Source: Streptomyces sp. MBT53
GTDB lineage: Bacteria; Actinomycetota; Actinomycetes; Streptomycetales; Streptomycetaceae
DNA: 34,353 nucleotides
Assembly: GCF_016654115.1 (NCBI RefSeq)
Contig: NZ_JAEQAZ010000142.1
Location: 1-34,353, forward strand
Direction: 5' to 3'
Under the pieces are notes generated by a model. It was not told the origin of the DNA and made no database searches. It was given only the letters and a program-made list of their open reading frames with translations. The translations under genes and the position numbers were made by a program. Position 1 is the first letter of the stretch; the number at the start of each line of letters is the position of its first letter. Shown in pieces: positions 7,310-15,679 of the stretch.

Positions 7310-7995
7310 TGCCGAAGAAACGTTCTCTCACCGCTCAGGAGCGCACGTACGGGGCGCCGTCCTCGGTCCTGCGGCGTGCCCTGATGGGTGGCCTCGTCCT
7401 CGCCGTGTTGCTGGCCGTCGCCGGTCTCCTGGCGTATCTGACGCGTACGGAGAGCCCCGCGTCGGCGAAGCCCTCCCCGCCTGCGAAGTCCACGCCTCGG
7501 GCGGCTTCGCCGGAGGCGGCCGACGGCGAGCGTAAGGCCGTCGCGTCGCCGCCCCGGACGAGCGATCCGATCGAGTTCGCGAAGGCGGCCACCAAGGCCC
7601 TGTGGACGTACGACACCCGCCCCTTCTCCCGGGCCGAGCACGTCGCCGGGCTCAAGCGGTGGATGACCAGCGAGAAGAAGTACGCCGACTGGGCGTCCGT
7701 GTCCGATCAGGTGCCCAGCCCGGTGCTGTGGTCGCGGATGCACGACAACCACCAGCACGCGACCGCGAAGGTGGGTGAGGGCCACTTCCCGCAGGCGTTC
7801 AAGACCGCCCTGGCCCAGGACCCCGGCGCGATCACCGAGGCGTACGTCTACGCCGTCACGGTCACCGGCAAGCAGTCCATCGCCTGGAAGGGCTCCGGGG
7901 CCGGAGCCGAGTCCCGCTCCACGACGCTCGCCGTCCAGTGCCGCCCCGACCAGGCCTGTGCCCTGGTCGGCGTGCTGCCCAGTGTCGCGCCCTGA
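7309..7995 (+). CDS. VirB8-like membrane-anchored conjugation protein
   Basis: The protein has 228 residues and starts at the ATG overlapping the previous stop. A short basic cytoplasmic segment is followed by one helix (about 25-45), a Pro/Ala/Ser-rich linker, and an extracytoplasmic domain (about 80-228) with TYDTRPFSRAEHVAGLKRW and a mixed alpha/beta pattern. One N-terminal helix plus an external domain is the topology of VirB8 and TcpC, which nucleate the secretion channel. Sequence similarity to those is too weak to judge by eye, so assignment rests on topology and neighbours. Two Cys near the C-terminus (VQCRPDQACAL) could form a disulphide outside the cell. Confidence 0.72.
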   Translation: MPKKRSLTAQERTYGAPSSVLRRALMGGLVLAVLLAVAGLLAYLTRTESPASAKPSPPAKSTPRAASPEAADGERKAVASPPRTSDPIEFAKAATKALWTYDTRPFSRAEHVAGLKRWMTSEKKYADWASVSDQVPSPVLWSRMHDNHQHATAKVGEGHFPQAFKTALAQDPGAITEAYVYAVTVTGKQSIAWKGSGAGAESRSTTLAVQCRPDQACALVGVLPSVAP

Positions 7996-8026
7996 TCGCC
8001 CCCAATCCCCTTAAGGAGGTGCCCTC

Positions 8027-9415
8027 ATGGGGGCATGTGACCTTCCCCTGATGGACACGGTGTGCAACACCGTGGGCGGCGTCGTCGGTTCGACCGGCGA
8101 GGCGGTCACCGATGGCATCGGTGCATGGATCGCCAAGTCGATGGGCGAGCTGGCCCAGTCCGCCGCGGACCTCGCTTCGACGGCCGTCGACAAGACCACG
8201 GCCGTCGATCTCAACGCCGAGTGGTTCCGCAGCAATTACGAGCTGCTGCTGCCCATCGGTCTGATCCTGACCGTCGGCACGTTCTGTCTGCAGCTGATGC
8301 GTGCCGCCTGGCGCCGTGACGAACGCGCTCTCGCGCAGGCGGTGACCGGGACGGTGGCGGGTGTCTTCTTCGCGTTCGCCGCCATCGCCTGCACTACCGT
8401 CGCGCTGACCGTGGTCGACGCACTCTCCGCCGGGCTATTCAAGGCGGCGAACAGCTCGGTCGACGACGCGATCCGCCGCGTCATCGAGGTCAACAACCTC
8501 GGCCCGATGTACGCGTTGGGCTGGACGATGCCCGCCATGGTCGGCCTCGGGAGTGCCATCGGCGCGTTCCTGTACTGGGCGGTGATGGTCGCCCGCAAGG
8601 TCGGCATCCTGGTCCTGGTGACGCTCGCGGTGTTCGCCGGCGCGGGCGGCGGCTGGGAAGTCGCCAAGCGCTGGCGGCGCGGCTGGATCGAGGCGACCGC
8701 GACCCTGATCGTCAGCAAGCTGCTGATGACGATCGTGTTCCTGCTGGGCGTCTCGGCCATGGGCAAGAGCGACGCCTCCGACGGGCTCGCCGCCCTGTCC
8801 GACGCCATGGCGGGCATCGTCGTCATGGTCCTGGTGATGCTGTGCCCCTACGCCACGTACAAGTTCGTGCACTGGGCGGCCGACGGCGGCGGCCAGGACG
8901 ACCTGCACCGCACGGGCGTCGCCGGACTCGCGGTGGCCGCCGGCGCGACGAAGACCGCGGGCCAGCTCGCGATGCAGGCCAGCACCGGCATGCGCGCTCC
9001 GCAGGGCCCCTCGAAGGTCCCGGGCCAGGGCTCGGGCGGTGTCGCCTCCGGCATCGACCCGACCGGCGGAGCGGCCGGGGACGACCAGCCGAAGCAGACC
9101 CACTTCCGCTTCGGCGAGGACCCGAGCGCTACCGGCGACAAGGGCCGCGCGCTGATCCGGCGGCCTCCCACCGATGGTGACCAGGGTCAGCCGCTGATCC
9201 GGCGTCCCAGCGAGGGGGCGGCGGCCGACGCGGCACCGGTCTCCTCCGGGCCGACGCCCCAGGGCGCGGCGGTGGCGCAGCCGCAGGTCACGCACCTGGA
9301 TCCGCCGGCACCCCGACGCACCGGGCCGGGCGCGGTGAACGGGCCTTCGCCGCAGGGCGGTGCCACACCGCAGCGGTGGGTCTACCCCCAGCCGCCGGGT
9401 GGATCGGGTTCCTAG
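8027..9415 (+). CDS. VirB6/TrbL-like polytopic membrane protein
   Basis: The protein has 462 residues and an excellent AAGGAGGT (8013-8020) before ATG 8027. The N-terminal ~70 residues are outside or amphipathic. About six hydrophobic helices follow (near 73-92, 106-132, 165-188, 192-208, 228-245, 261-280). A soluble tail of about 180 residues is Gly/Pro/Asp-rich and contains a short repeat (DKGRALIRRPPTDG, then DQGQPLIRRPSEG). Polytopic core plus long cytoplasmic tail is the VirB6/TrbL pattern; it would form part of the inner-membrane channel. It is separated from the next gene by a strong hairpin. Confidence 0.82.
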   Translation: MGACDLPLMDTVCNTVGGVVGSTGEAVTDGIGAWIAKSMGELAQSAADLASTAVDKTTAVDLNAEWFRSNYELLLPIGLILTVGTFCLQLMRAAWRRDERALAQAVTGTVAGVFFAFAAIACTTVALTVVDALSAGLFKAANSSVDDAIRRVIEVNNLGPMYALGWTMPAMVGLGSAIGAFLYWAVMVARKVGILVLVTLAVFAGAGGGWEVAKRWRRGWIEATATLIVSKLLMTIVFLLGVSAMGKSDASDGLAALSDAMAGIVVMVLVMLCPYATYKFVHWAADGGGQDDLHRTGVAGLAVAAGATKTAGQLAMQASTGMRAPQGPSKVPGQGSGGVASGIDPTGGAAGDDQPKQTHFRFGEDPSATGDKGRALIRRPPTDGDQGQPLIRRPSEGAAADAAPVSSGPTPQGAAVAQPQVTHLDPPAPRRTGPGAVNGPSPQGGATPQRWVYPQPPGGSGS

Positions 9416-9425
9416 CCCGCGCCTG

Positions 9426-9472
9426 ACGGGGCGGGCGGCGCAGGTCGCCTCCGGCGCCGCCCGCCCCGTTTC
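9426..9472 (+). terminator. Strong hairpin within the transfer operon
   Basis: A perfect 15-bp GC-rich stem (9426-9440 with 9455-9469, ACGGGGCGGGCGGCG and its complement) closes a 14-nt loop and is followed by TTTCCTC. It starts 11 bp after the VirB6-like stop and 52 bp before the SCO6880-type start. It may terminate partly, setting subunit ratios, or stabilise the upstream message. Confidence 0.8.
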
Positions 9473-9520
9473 CTCCCCTCTTTTCTTTCTTGCTCTCCAC
9501 GTTCCAAGGACGGCTTCGCC

Positions 9521-10990
9521 ATGCTTTCCAACACCTCTCAGCCCGAGGGCCCGGCCACCGTAAAGTTCCCGCATCGCTCGCGGCGCGGCGTACTGCTCGG
9601 CCTGTCGGCTCCTCAGCTGATCGTCGTCACCCTCACCGGGCTGCTGCTGCTCGCGGTGCTGCTCACCGCCGGCGTCACCGGGGCACTCAAGCTCGTACCG
9701 CTGTGGTCGGTCATCCTGGCGGCGGTGTTCATCCGCCATCGCGGACGCTCCCTCGCCGACTGGGCGCCCATCACCGCCCGGTACGCACTGCGCCGCTTCC
9801 GGGGCCAGCTGGTCTGGCTGGCACGGCCGTCCACCCGGCCGCGCCGCGAGGGCCTACTCCACCTCCCGGGCACCGCGGCGTCCCTTCGGGTGGTCACCGC
9901 CCCGCATGGCCGTTTCGGCGCGGTGCACGATCCCCACCACGGCACCGTCACCGCTGTCGTGAAGGTCTCCTCGCGTGCCTTCGCCCTGCTCGACCCGGCC
10001 ACCCAGAGCAGCAACGTCGCAGGCTGGGGGCGCACGCTGGCCGCTCTGGCGCGCACCGGGCACATCGCCCGGGTCCAGGTCCTGGAGCGCACGGTGCCCG
10101 ACTCCGGCGACGCGCTCAACCGCTACTGGCACGAGCACGGCAACGAGGCGACCCACCTCGCCGGGCCCATCTACAGCGACCTGCTGGCCGCCGCCGGCCC
10201 CGCCGCCGCCCCGCACGAGGCGTACGTCGCGCTCGCCCTCGATCTCAAAGAGGCCCGCCGCCTGATCAACCAGGCCGGCGGCGGACTCACCGGCGGCTTC
10301 ACGGTCCTGGCCCAGCTCACCGCAACCTTCGACCAGGCCGCCCGCAACTCCGGTCTCACCCCCAGCGGCTGGCTGGACGCATCCGAGATCGCCGCCGTGA
10401 TCCGTACCGCGTACGACCCGAAGGCCTCGGCCGCCCTGGACCAGTGGTCCTCCTCCGGCCGCGCGCAGGCCGAGCCCGCTGCCGCCGGCCCCGTCGTCCT
10501 GGTCGAGAAAGCCGACCGGATCCAGACCGACTCGGCCCACCACGCCACGTTCTGGATCGAGAACTGGCCCCGCATCGAAACCTCACCCGGCTTCCTGCAC
10601 CAGCTCCTGTTCACCTCCGGCGTGCGCCGCACCCTCTCGCTGACCTACGAGCCCAAGGAACTGGACTCCGCGCTCAAGGACGTACAGCGCCGCAAGGCCA
10701 CCGTGATCGCGGACGCCGCCGAGCGGCAGCGCAAGGGGCAGGTCGACTCCGAGGAGGACTCGGTCGAGTACGCCGACATCAAGCAGCGCGAGCGCCAGCT
10801 GATCGCCGGACACGCCGACGTCGCCCTCACCGGCCTGCTCACCGTCAGCGCCGACACCGACGAGCAACTCAACGCAGCCTGCGCCGCGATCGAGACTGCC
10901 GCCGTCGCAGCCCTCGTCGACCTGCGCCTGCTGACCTGGCAGCAAGCCGAAGCCTTCACCAACGCCGCCCTGCCCCTCGCCCGCCCGTAG
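9521..10990 (+). CDS. SCO6880-family conjugation protein (VirB3/VirB4 N-terminal-like)
   Basis: The protein has 489 residues, with AAGGA (9506-9510) before ATG 9521. A soluble start is followed by two close helices (about 33-55 and 57-74) as in PrgI/VirB3-like proteins, then a long soluble region with VAGWGRTLAALARTG, RLINQAGGGLTGGF and an alpha-helical segment with KDVQRRKATVIADAAERQRKG. This matches the family named after Streptomyces coelicolor SCO6880. There is no Walker A motif, so it is not itself an ATPase. Together with the separate ATPase gene two positions downstream it covers the parts of a classical VirB4. A very long open frame also exists in another register (9490-11493) but its Arg/Pro-rich translation marks it as a by-product of high GC. 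Confidence 0.87.
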   Translation: MLSNTSQPEGPATVKFPHRSRRGVLLGLSAPQLIVVTLTGLLLLAVLLTAGVTGALKLVPLWSVILAAVFIRHRGRSLADWAPITARYALRRFRGQLVWLARPSTRPRREGLLHLPGTAASLRVVTAPHGRFGAVHDPHHGTVTAVVKVSSRAFALLDPATQSSNVAGWGRTLAALARTGHIARVQVLERTVPDSGDALNRYWHEHGNEATHLAGPIYSDLLAAAGPAAAPHEAYVALALDLKEARRLINQAGGGLTGGFTVLAQLTATFDQAARNSGLTPSGWLDASEIAAVIRTAYDPKASAALDQWSSSGRAQAEPAAAGPVVLVEKADRIQTDSAHHATFWIENWPRIETSPGFLHQLLFTSGVRRTLSLTYEPKELDSALKDVQRRKATVIADAAERQRKGQVDSEEDSVEYADIKQRERQLIAGHADVALTGLLTVSADTDEQLNAACAAIETAAVAALVDLRLLTWQQAEAFTNAALPLARP

Positions 10991-11033
10991 CGCACCCGCA
11001 CCACCATCTCGCGCTCTACCGAAGGGCACCCTC

Positions 11034-11486
11034 ATGCCGACCGAGCCCCTGCCCGAACTGGCTCCGGACTTCGTCCCGTTCGCCACCGCCGCGCTCGACT
11101 TCCACCAGGCGATCAACATGCCGGTCGCCCCCATCGCCGCCGGCCGTGCCGAACTCGACTCCCTGCACGCCCACATCGTCGCGCTGTACGGGCTGCTCGA
11201 CGCCCACACCGCCCGCACCACCCCCGTGGCCAGGGCAGAAGGCGACCACCTCCGCGGGTGCCGGATCCGGCTGTGGCAGGCAGCCGAGCACCTCCACGCC
11301 GCCTTCCACGCCGCCCCGCACCCCAGCTCCGGCCTCCCCACCCGGGAGGCGTGCCGGGCCCGGCTGCCCGAGGGAGCGCCCGAACTCACCGTGTGCCAGC
11401 GCCACCTGGCCACCGCCACCCGGGTCCGCCGTGCCCACACCCCGGCCGATCTGCGCGACCCCTTCACCAGCCTCACCCGCCACTGA
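11034..11486 (+). CDS. DUF6238-family protein
   Basis: The protein has 150 residues, with GAAGGG (11021-11026) before ATG. It is largely helical, with FVPFATAALDFHQAINMP near the start and several conserved-looking His residues (HAHIVALYGLLDAH, AAEHLHAAFHAAPH). The pattern fits DUF6238, a family recurrent between the SCO6880-type and VirB4-type genes. Its molecular role is not known. No membrane segment or signal peptide is visible. The next gene starts 20 bp after its stop, in the same transcript. Confidence 0.75.
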   Translation: MPTEPLPELAPDFVPFATAALDFHQAINMPVAPIAAGRAELDSLHAHIVALYGLLDAHTARTTPVARAEGDHLRGCRIRLWQAAEHLHAAFHAAPHPSSGLPTREACRARLPEGAPELTVCQRHLATATRVRRAHTPADLRDPFTSLTRH

Positions 11487-11506
11487 CCGCTAGGAGCACC
11501 ATCCGC

Positions 11507-13030
11507 ATGCCCTCTCGTACCCGCGCCAGCGCCAGCCCGCTGTTCGTACCCCGCAAGAGCGACCGCCGCACGGCGCGCGCCGCACGTCATCAGTTCGCCG
11601 CCGCCCGCGACCAGGCCCGGCACGCCGCACGTCCCGAAGCCCGCCCGACCGCGCCCGGCCTCGACCCCGAGCTGCGGGCCACCTACCCGGCCGCCGGCCG
11701 GCCCGGCCCGGCCTCCGCCCGCGGCGGCCGTCTCAAGCTCCCCGCCCACCGGATGACGACGGCCACCGCGTCCGGGGCCTACCCCTTTCTCGCGGAGGGC
11801 GGCCTGGGCGCGCAGGGGATCTACATCGGCCGTGACGTCCACGCCGAAGCCGCCTTCACCTACGACCCGTTCGCCCTCTACGGGCGTCTCGACGGCTTCA
11901 CCAACCCCAACATCCTGCTGGCCGGGATCATCGGCATGGGCAAGTCCGCCCTGGCCAAGTCCCTCGCCGTGCGCGCCGTGGCCTTCGGCTACCGGATCTA
12001 CGTGCCCTGCGACCCGAAGGGCGAGTGGACCATCGTCGCCCAGGAACTGGGAGGGCAGACCATCGCGCTCGGTCCCGGTCTGCCGGGGCGCCTGAACCCC
12101 TTGGATGCGCCCGCCCGGCCGTACGGCGTCAACGAGGAGGACTGGACCAGCGAAGTCCGCAAGCGGCGCCTTCTGCTGCTCGGCTCGCTCGCCAAGACCG
12201 TCCTGGGACGCGAGCTGCATCCCATGGAACACACCGCCCTTGATGTGGCGCTCGACCAGGTCGTCGCACACGCGGAGGCCCGCGGCACCACTCCGCTGCT
12301 GGGCGAGGTCGCCTACGTCCTCGGGTCTCCCGAGCGGCTCGACGCCGCGCTCGGCGAGCTCTCCGGCCGCCTCGGGCATGCCGCCGAGGACCTCGCCCAC
12401 GCGCTGCGCCGGCTCGTACACGGCGATCTGGCCGGCATGTTCGACGCGCCGAGCACCGTGGCCTTCGACCCGAGCGCGCCGATGCTGTCCATCGACCTAT
12501 CCCGTCTCGGCGGCGCCGGCGACGATACCGCGCTCGTCCTGGCGATGACCTGCGCCTCCGCCTGGATGGAGTCCGCGCTCGCCGACCCCACCGGAGGACG
12601 GCGCTGGGTGATCTACGACGAGGCCTGGCGCGTCATGCGGCACGTCGCCCTGCTGGAGCGGATGCAGAGCCAGTGGAAGCTCTCCCGCGGCCTGGGCATC
12701 GCGAACCTCATGGTTATCCACCGCCTCAGCGACCTGCTCGCCGCCGGTGATGCCGGCTCCCGGGGCCGGGCCCTGGCCGAGGGCCTGCTCACCGACTGCT
12801 CGACCCGGATCATCTACCGCCAGGAAGCCGACCAACTCGCTTCAGCAGCTTCCTTGTTGGGGCTCACTGGCGTTGAGACCCAGGCCGTCTCCGCTCTCAC
12901 CAAGGGGCGTGGCCTGTGGAAAGTGGCGGGCCGATCATTCATTACTCAACATCTTTTGCACCCGCGGGAGCGCGAGTTGTTCGACACGGACGCCCGGATG
13001 TCCAAGATCATCCCCGGAACCTTCGCGTGA
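11507..13030 (+). CDS. VirB4-like conjugation ATPase (ATPase half)
   Basis: The protein has 507 residues, with AGGAG (11492-11496) before ATG. The first ~85 residues are basic and disordered. Walker A is GIIGMGKS (140-147), followed by a CDPKGEW segment typical of VirB4/TraG-type enzymes; Walker B is WVIYDE (367-372). IHRLSDLLAAGDAGSRGRAL and CSTRIIYRQE follow as in VirB4 C-terminal domains. The usual VirB4 N-terminal half is missing and appears to be supplied by the SCO6880-type protein. It powers assembly or substrate transfer at the inner membrane. An insertion of reverse-strand genes begins immediately after its stop. Confidence 0.92.
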   Translation: MPSRTRASASPLFVPRKSDRRTARAARHQFAAARDQARHAARPEARPTAPGLDPELRATYPAAGRPGPASARGGRLKLPAHRMTTATASGAYPFLAEGGLGAQGIYIGRDVHAEAAFTYDPFALYGRLDGFTNPNILLAGIIGMGKSALAKSLAVRAVAFGYRIYVPCDPKGEWTIVAQELGGQTIALGPGLPGRLNPLDAPARPYGVNEEDWTSEVRKRRLLLLGSLAKTVLGRELHPMEHTALDVALDQVVAHAEARGTTPLLGEVAYVLGSPERLDAALGELSGRLGHAAEDLAHALRRLVHGDLAGMFDAPSTVAFDPSAPMLSIDLSRLGGAGDDTALVLAMTCASAWMESALADPTGGRRWVIYDEAWRVMRHVALLERMQSQWKLSRGLGIANLMVIHRLSDLLAAGDAGSRGRALAEGLLTDCSTRIIYRQEADQLASAASLLGLTGVETQAVSALTKGRGLWKVAGRSFITQHLLHPRERELFDTDARMSKIIPGTFA

Positions 13031-13175
13031 TCACGTAAGTCCGGTTCGCGTACGGCATGGCGTCATGCCCCTTGGCGGGACCGGGACACAGCGCAGGCAC
13101 GGCCTCAACGATCATGTAGATGTCGAATCCGTTGACCACCGGGCGACTCCGTGCCTTCCGCTGTGTCATCCCCAT
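13008..13175 (-). CDS. Small hypothetical ORF or gene fragment
   Basis: A 55-codon reverse ORF begins MGMTQRKARSRPVVNGFDIY and has mostly G/C third positions through its first 50 codons. It overlaps the end of the ATPase gene by 23 bp and lacks a clear ribosome site. It may be the remaining end of a gene carried with the toxin insertion. I do not recognise it. Confidence 0.35.
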   Translation of the reverse strand: MGMTQRKARSRPVVNGFDIYMIVEAVPALCPGPAKGHDAMPYANRTYVITRRFRG

Positions 13176-13276
13176 GCCCGCCACGCTAGAACAGGCTTGC
13201 CCTGATCACCAGCCTCGCTCCGGGCGGGCCGCCAGCGTCTGACTCGCGGAGGAGAGCGGTCCTGGTGGCAAAGAAT

Positions 13277-13723
13277 TCAGTCGAGGCCCCCGGTCTCCTC
13301 GACGTGCGCCACAAAGGCGGCAATGATTCGCGGCCGAGGTGCGTCGGGAACGGGCGTCGGCGGCAAGTCGGCCTCCAGACCCCACTCAGTGTTGAACATG
13401 ACCTTCATGCCGGTCGGCACCACGTCGTTCCTGAGCCACAGAGCGAACGTGGCCGCCAAGTGGGCGTTGCAGTCCAGCGCTGCCACACCCTCGGGCGACA
13501 GCAGGGCCATGCCTTCCAGCTGCTCATCGTCAAGGGTGATGCCGAAATGCATCGACGAGCCTTTGACCGGCCCGTCGGAGCCGTCCTCGATGCCGATGAA
13601 CTCGTCGGGGTTCCGTTCTCGCAGCGTCGCTTCCAGGCTCTCGTACGTCAGGCCCCAGCTCTGCCCCTCCGGCGAGGTGAAGACGTACATGGTGCGGAGT
13701 TCTGCGATCTCTTCCGGTTCCAT
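13277..13723 (-). CDS. Probable immunity protein of the adjacent toxin
   Basis: The protein has 148 residues and is strongly acidic (MEPEEIAELRTMYVF..., RNPDEFIGIEDGSDG). It is a single soluble domain with no membrane or export signal. It lies just downstream of, and in the same direction as, the toxin gene, 41 bp after the toxin stop, which is the normal place for a cognate immunity gene. Low charge fits binding to a nuclease toxin's DNA-facing surface. Family is not recognised by eye, so the role rests on position, size and charge. Confidence 0.68.
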   Translation of the reverse strand: MEPEEIAELRTMYVFTSPEGQSWGLTYESLEATLRERNPDEFIGIEDGSDGPVKGSSMHFGITLDDEQLEGMALLSPEGVAALDCNAHLAATFALWLRNDVVPTGMKVMFNTEWGLEADLPPTPVPDAPRPRIIAAFVAHVEETGGLD

Positions 13724-13764
13724 CGTGGCGGGGTGCTTCCTGTGCGGCGGGGTACGAGCGGTGG

Positions 13765-15303
13765 TCAGGGAACGTAGCGGGCGTGGCCTTTGACTCCGTA
13801 GGCGGCCATCATGATGCGCCAGTACTGGACTGCCTCCTGGTTGTTGGTGACGGTTTCGACGCCTCGCATCTCCGTGTTCCGCGGGTCATTGAGCGCGGCC
13901 GCGTACTTGCGGAGCTCCCGCCGGTCCTTGTCGTAGAGGAAGTCTCTGTCACCGTTGTCATGGTTCTTACGGAGATCTTCCAGGGAGCGGTAGCAGCGCT
14001 GGTCCGGCTTGTTGACGTACTTGGCTTCGATCGCCATACCGTCGCTGTCGCGGAAGCCGTCCACCATCAGGGTGTTGTTCACGCTGAGCCCGGCCGGGAT
14101 GTGGACTTCGTACTCGGGATAGCCGGCCACGCGCTTCTGATAGGCGATCTCAGCGGGCTTGCCACCGGAGAAGCCGCCCTGCCGGAGGGAGTTCAGCCAG
14201 GTCTGGAAGTTCTTCCGCGCTCCAGGCGTGAGCGGTGGGAAGCGCGGGTCAGGTGGAGTGGTCGGGGGTATCGGCTGGACACGTGGGCCGTTGACCGGGC
14301 GGTAGGCCACCGGGACCAGGGTCGGGATGCGGATGAGAGGAGCCGGGAACGGGGGCAGCCCCGGTACGAGGCTGTCGTTGTCCGGCCGCGGCATCTTCAC
14401 CCGGGCCTTGGAGCTGTCCAAAGCCGGCGGGATGTTCCCGAGCGCGTTGATCCGCATGTCGTTCGCGACAAGTTCGTGCAGACCACCGTCATGGCCGTCA
14501 CCTCCGAACCGCGGCTGCTCCCACGGCCAGAGAACCTCGCCGCTGGGGGACGTCTCCTCGTACGGCAGCCGCTGCTTGGCGGTCTCTACGTGATCGGCGT
14601 AGGCGTCACAGGCGGTCGCAATCATCCTGCAAGCGGTGGGCAGGTTCGCCATGAGGGTCTCGTCCTCGCTCACCGAACTGGGCGGTGAGCTCTTGCCGAC
14701 GAACTTCCTGAAGAACTCCTCGACCGCGTCGGCCGTCTCACCGGCCTCGTCGAGGGTGGCTCTCTTCCACGCGGCCTCGGAGTCCCAGTACACGTTTTCG
14801 AGGATCTTGGCTGCACTCCGCCAGGTGTCGGCCACGGCACGGAGCTTGTCCGGCTGCCCGAGGAAGCGCTCGTTGAAGAGGTATTGGTCGACTCCGCTGG
14901 TCTCGCCAACGACTTCGGGGAGGTCTTCGGCGTTGTGGCTCGCGCGCGGGGTGCAGTCGGGGCCCGACGGCTGCGCACCGATTCCTGGGCCTTGAGGGCT
15001 TTGCCCCAGGAGTTCCTCTGCGATGCTGCTTTCCGCCTTCAGGAAATTCTCGGCGGACTTGAGCAGCGCGCCCGCGCCGTTGGCCATCACTCGATGAGCG
15101 AACCCGGCCTGCTCGAAGACCGTCTTCACGGCTTCCTTGTACACAGCGGCAAAGGCCCGGCCCGCCTCATCGTCGCCAGCCATGCCGCCGTTCTCGCCTA
15201 GCTCCATGGAGAGCAGGCTCAGCATGTTGAAGACCAGGTCACGCAACTCCACCAAGGACCAAGACGCGTTGACGAAGTTCGCAGTCTGATGCCGAAGATT
15301 CAA
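13765..15303 (-). CDS. Polymorphic toxin with restriction-endonuclease-fold C-terminal domain
   Basis: The protein has 512 residues. The TTG start at 15303 follows a G-run, at short spacing, so the start is uncertain. Residues 1-95 are helical with GENGGMAGDDEAGRAFAAVY, resembling N-terminal regions of WXG/ESX-type exported effectors. A variable middle is followed by a Pro-rich hinge (about 305-360). The C-terminus (about 365-512) has AYQKRVAGYPEYEV, Asp415 in MVDGFRDSDG and Glu426/Lys428 in MAIEAKYVNKP, the D...ExK core of restriction-endonuclease-fold toxins (Tox-REase type). It should act as a nuclease in target cells or siblings lacking immunity. It faces against the transfer operon and, with its immunity gene, forms a cargo insertion. 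Confidence 0.85.
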   Translation of the reverse strand: MNLRHQTANFVNASWSLVELRDLVFNMLSLLSMELGENGGMAGDDEAGRAFAAVYKEAVKTVFEQAGFAHRVMANGAGALLKSAENFLKAESSIAEELLGQSPQGPGIGAQPSGPDCTPRASHNAEDLPEVVGETSGVDQYLFNERFLGQPDKLRAVADTWRSAAKILENVYWDSEAAWKRATLDEAGETADAVEEFFRKFVGKSSPPSSVSEDETLMANLPTACRMIATACDAYADHVETAKQRLPYEETSPSGEVLWPWEQPRFGGDGHDGGLHELVANDMRINALGNIPPALDSSKARVKMPRPDNDSLVPGLPPFPAPLIRIPTLVPVAYRPVNGPRVQPIPPTTPPDPRFPPLTPGARKNFQTWLNSLRQGGFSGGKPAEIAYQKRVAGYPEYEVHIPAGLSVNNTLMVDGFRDSDGMAIEAKYVNKPDQRCYRSLEDLRKNHDNGDRDFLYDKDRRELRKYAAALNDPRNTEMRGVETVTNNQEAVQYWRIMMAAYGVKGHARYVP

Positions 15304-15399
15304 CGTCCCCCCGCAGCTCCGCGACAGATGCTGCTCGAATCGTACACGGTTGCGAACGAGGCCCGCCGGACACTCTCTTGACCCCGTTTTACTGCGTAA

Positions 15400-15594
15400 G
15401 CCTCAGGGCGACAGACCGCCTCGGCCCACGGGCCGAACGAGCACGAGGACCTTGCGGCATTCGCCAAGGGAATCACTGCCCAGTTGCCCGGCTCATGGAC
15501 CATGGCCGCCCACGAGCACGCCACGTACCGCAGCTGCCCCACCGCTCGGCGTCCTGGGGCACAACCGCCCGACCGCCCGACCGGATCGCGCTAG
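15400..15594 (+). pseudogene. 5'-truncated remnant of a transfer-operon gene
   Basis: Between the toxin start and the next forward gene lies a frame without any start codon that reads NEHEDLAAFAKGITAQLPGS followed by WTMAAHEHATYR. Its codons are well biased, and I associate the FAKG..AQLPG.W pattern with small proteins common in streptomycete mobile elements. It follows an in-frame TAA at 15397-15399 and ends at TAG 15592. The start and much of the C-terminus are gone, consistent with damage when the toxin module entered. Confidence 0.5.
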
Positions 15595-15679
15595 CGCGGA
15601 TTCCCGGCCCCACCAAATCCGTCTTCGGGCCACATCCTCGTCCTCCGCACGGCCCCGACCTCTGCGAGGTGCACCTCTC

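Noticed and set aside
9490..11493. A 667-codon forward open frame
   Set aside because: It lies in another register of the SCO6880-type and DUF6238 genes and translates to Arg/Pro/His-rich sequence, the usual by-product of high GC content.
10583..12421. A 612-codon reverse open frame
   Set aside because: It is antisense to the SCO6880-type and VirB4-like genes, whose motifs and codon bias are clear; the reverse translation is Gly/Arg/Val-rich without any family signal.
13031..13276. Possible attachment site or structured RNA after the VirB4-like gene
   Set aside because: No tRNA-like sequence, direct repeat or strong hairpin could be found; only a weak reverse ORF fragment is visible.
15300..15542. 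An 80-codon reverse open frame upstream of the toxin
   Set aside because: It is antisense to a better supported forward remnant (DLAAFAKGITAQLPGS) and has no ribosome site.
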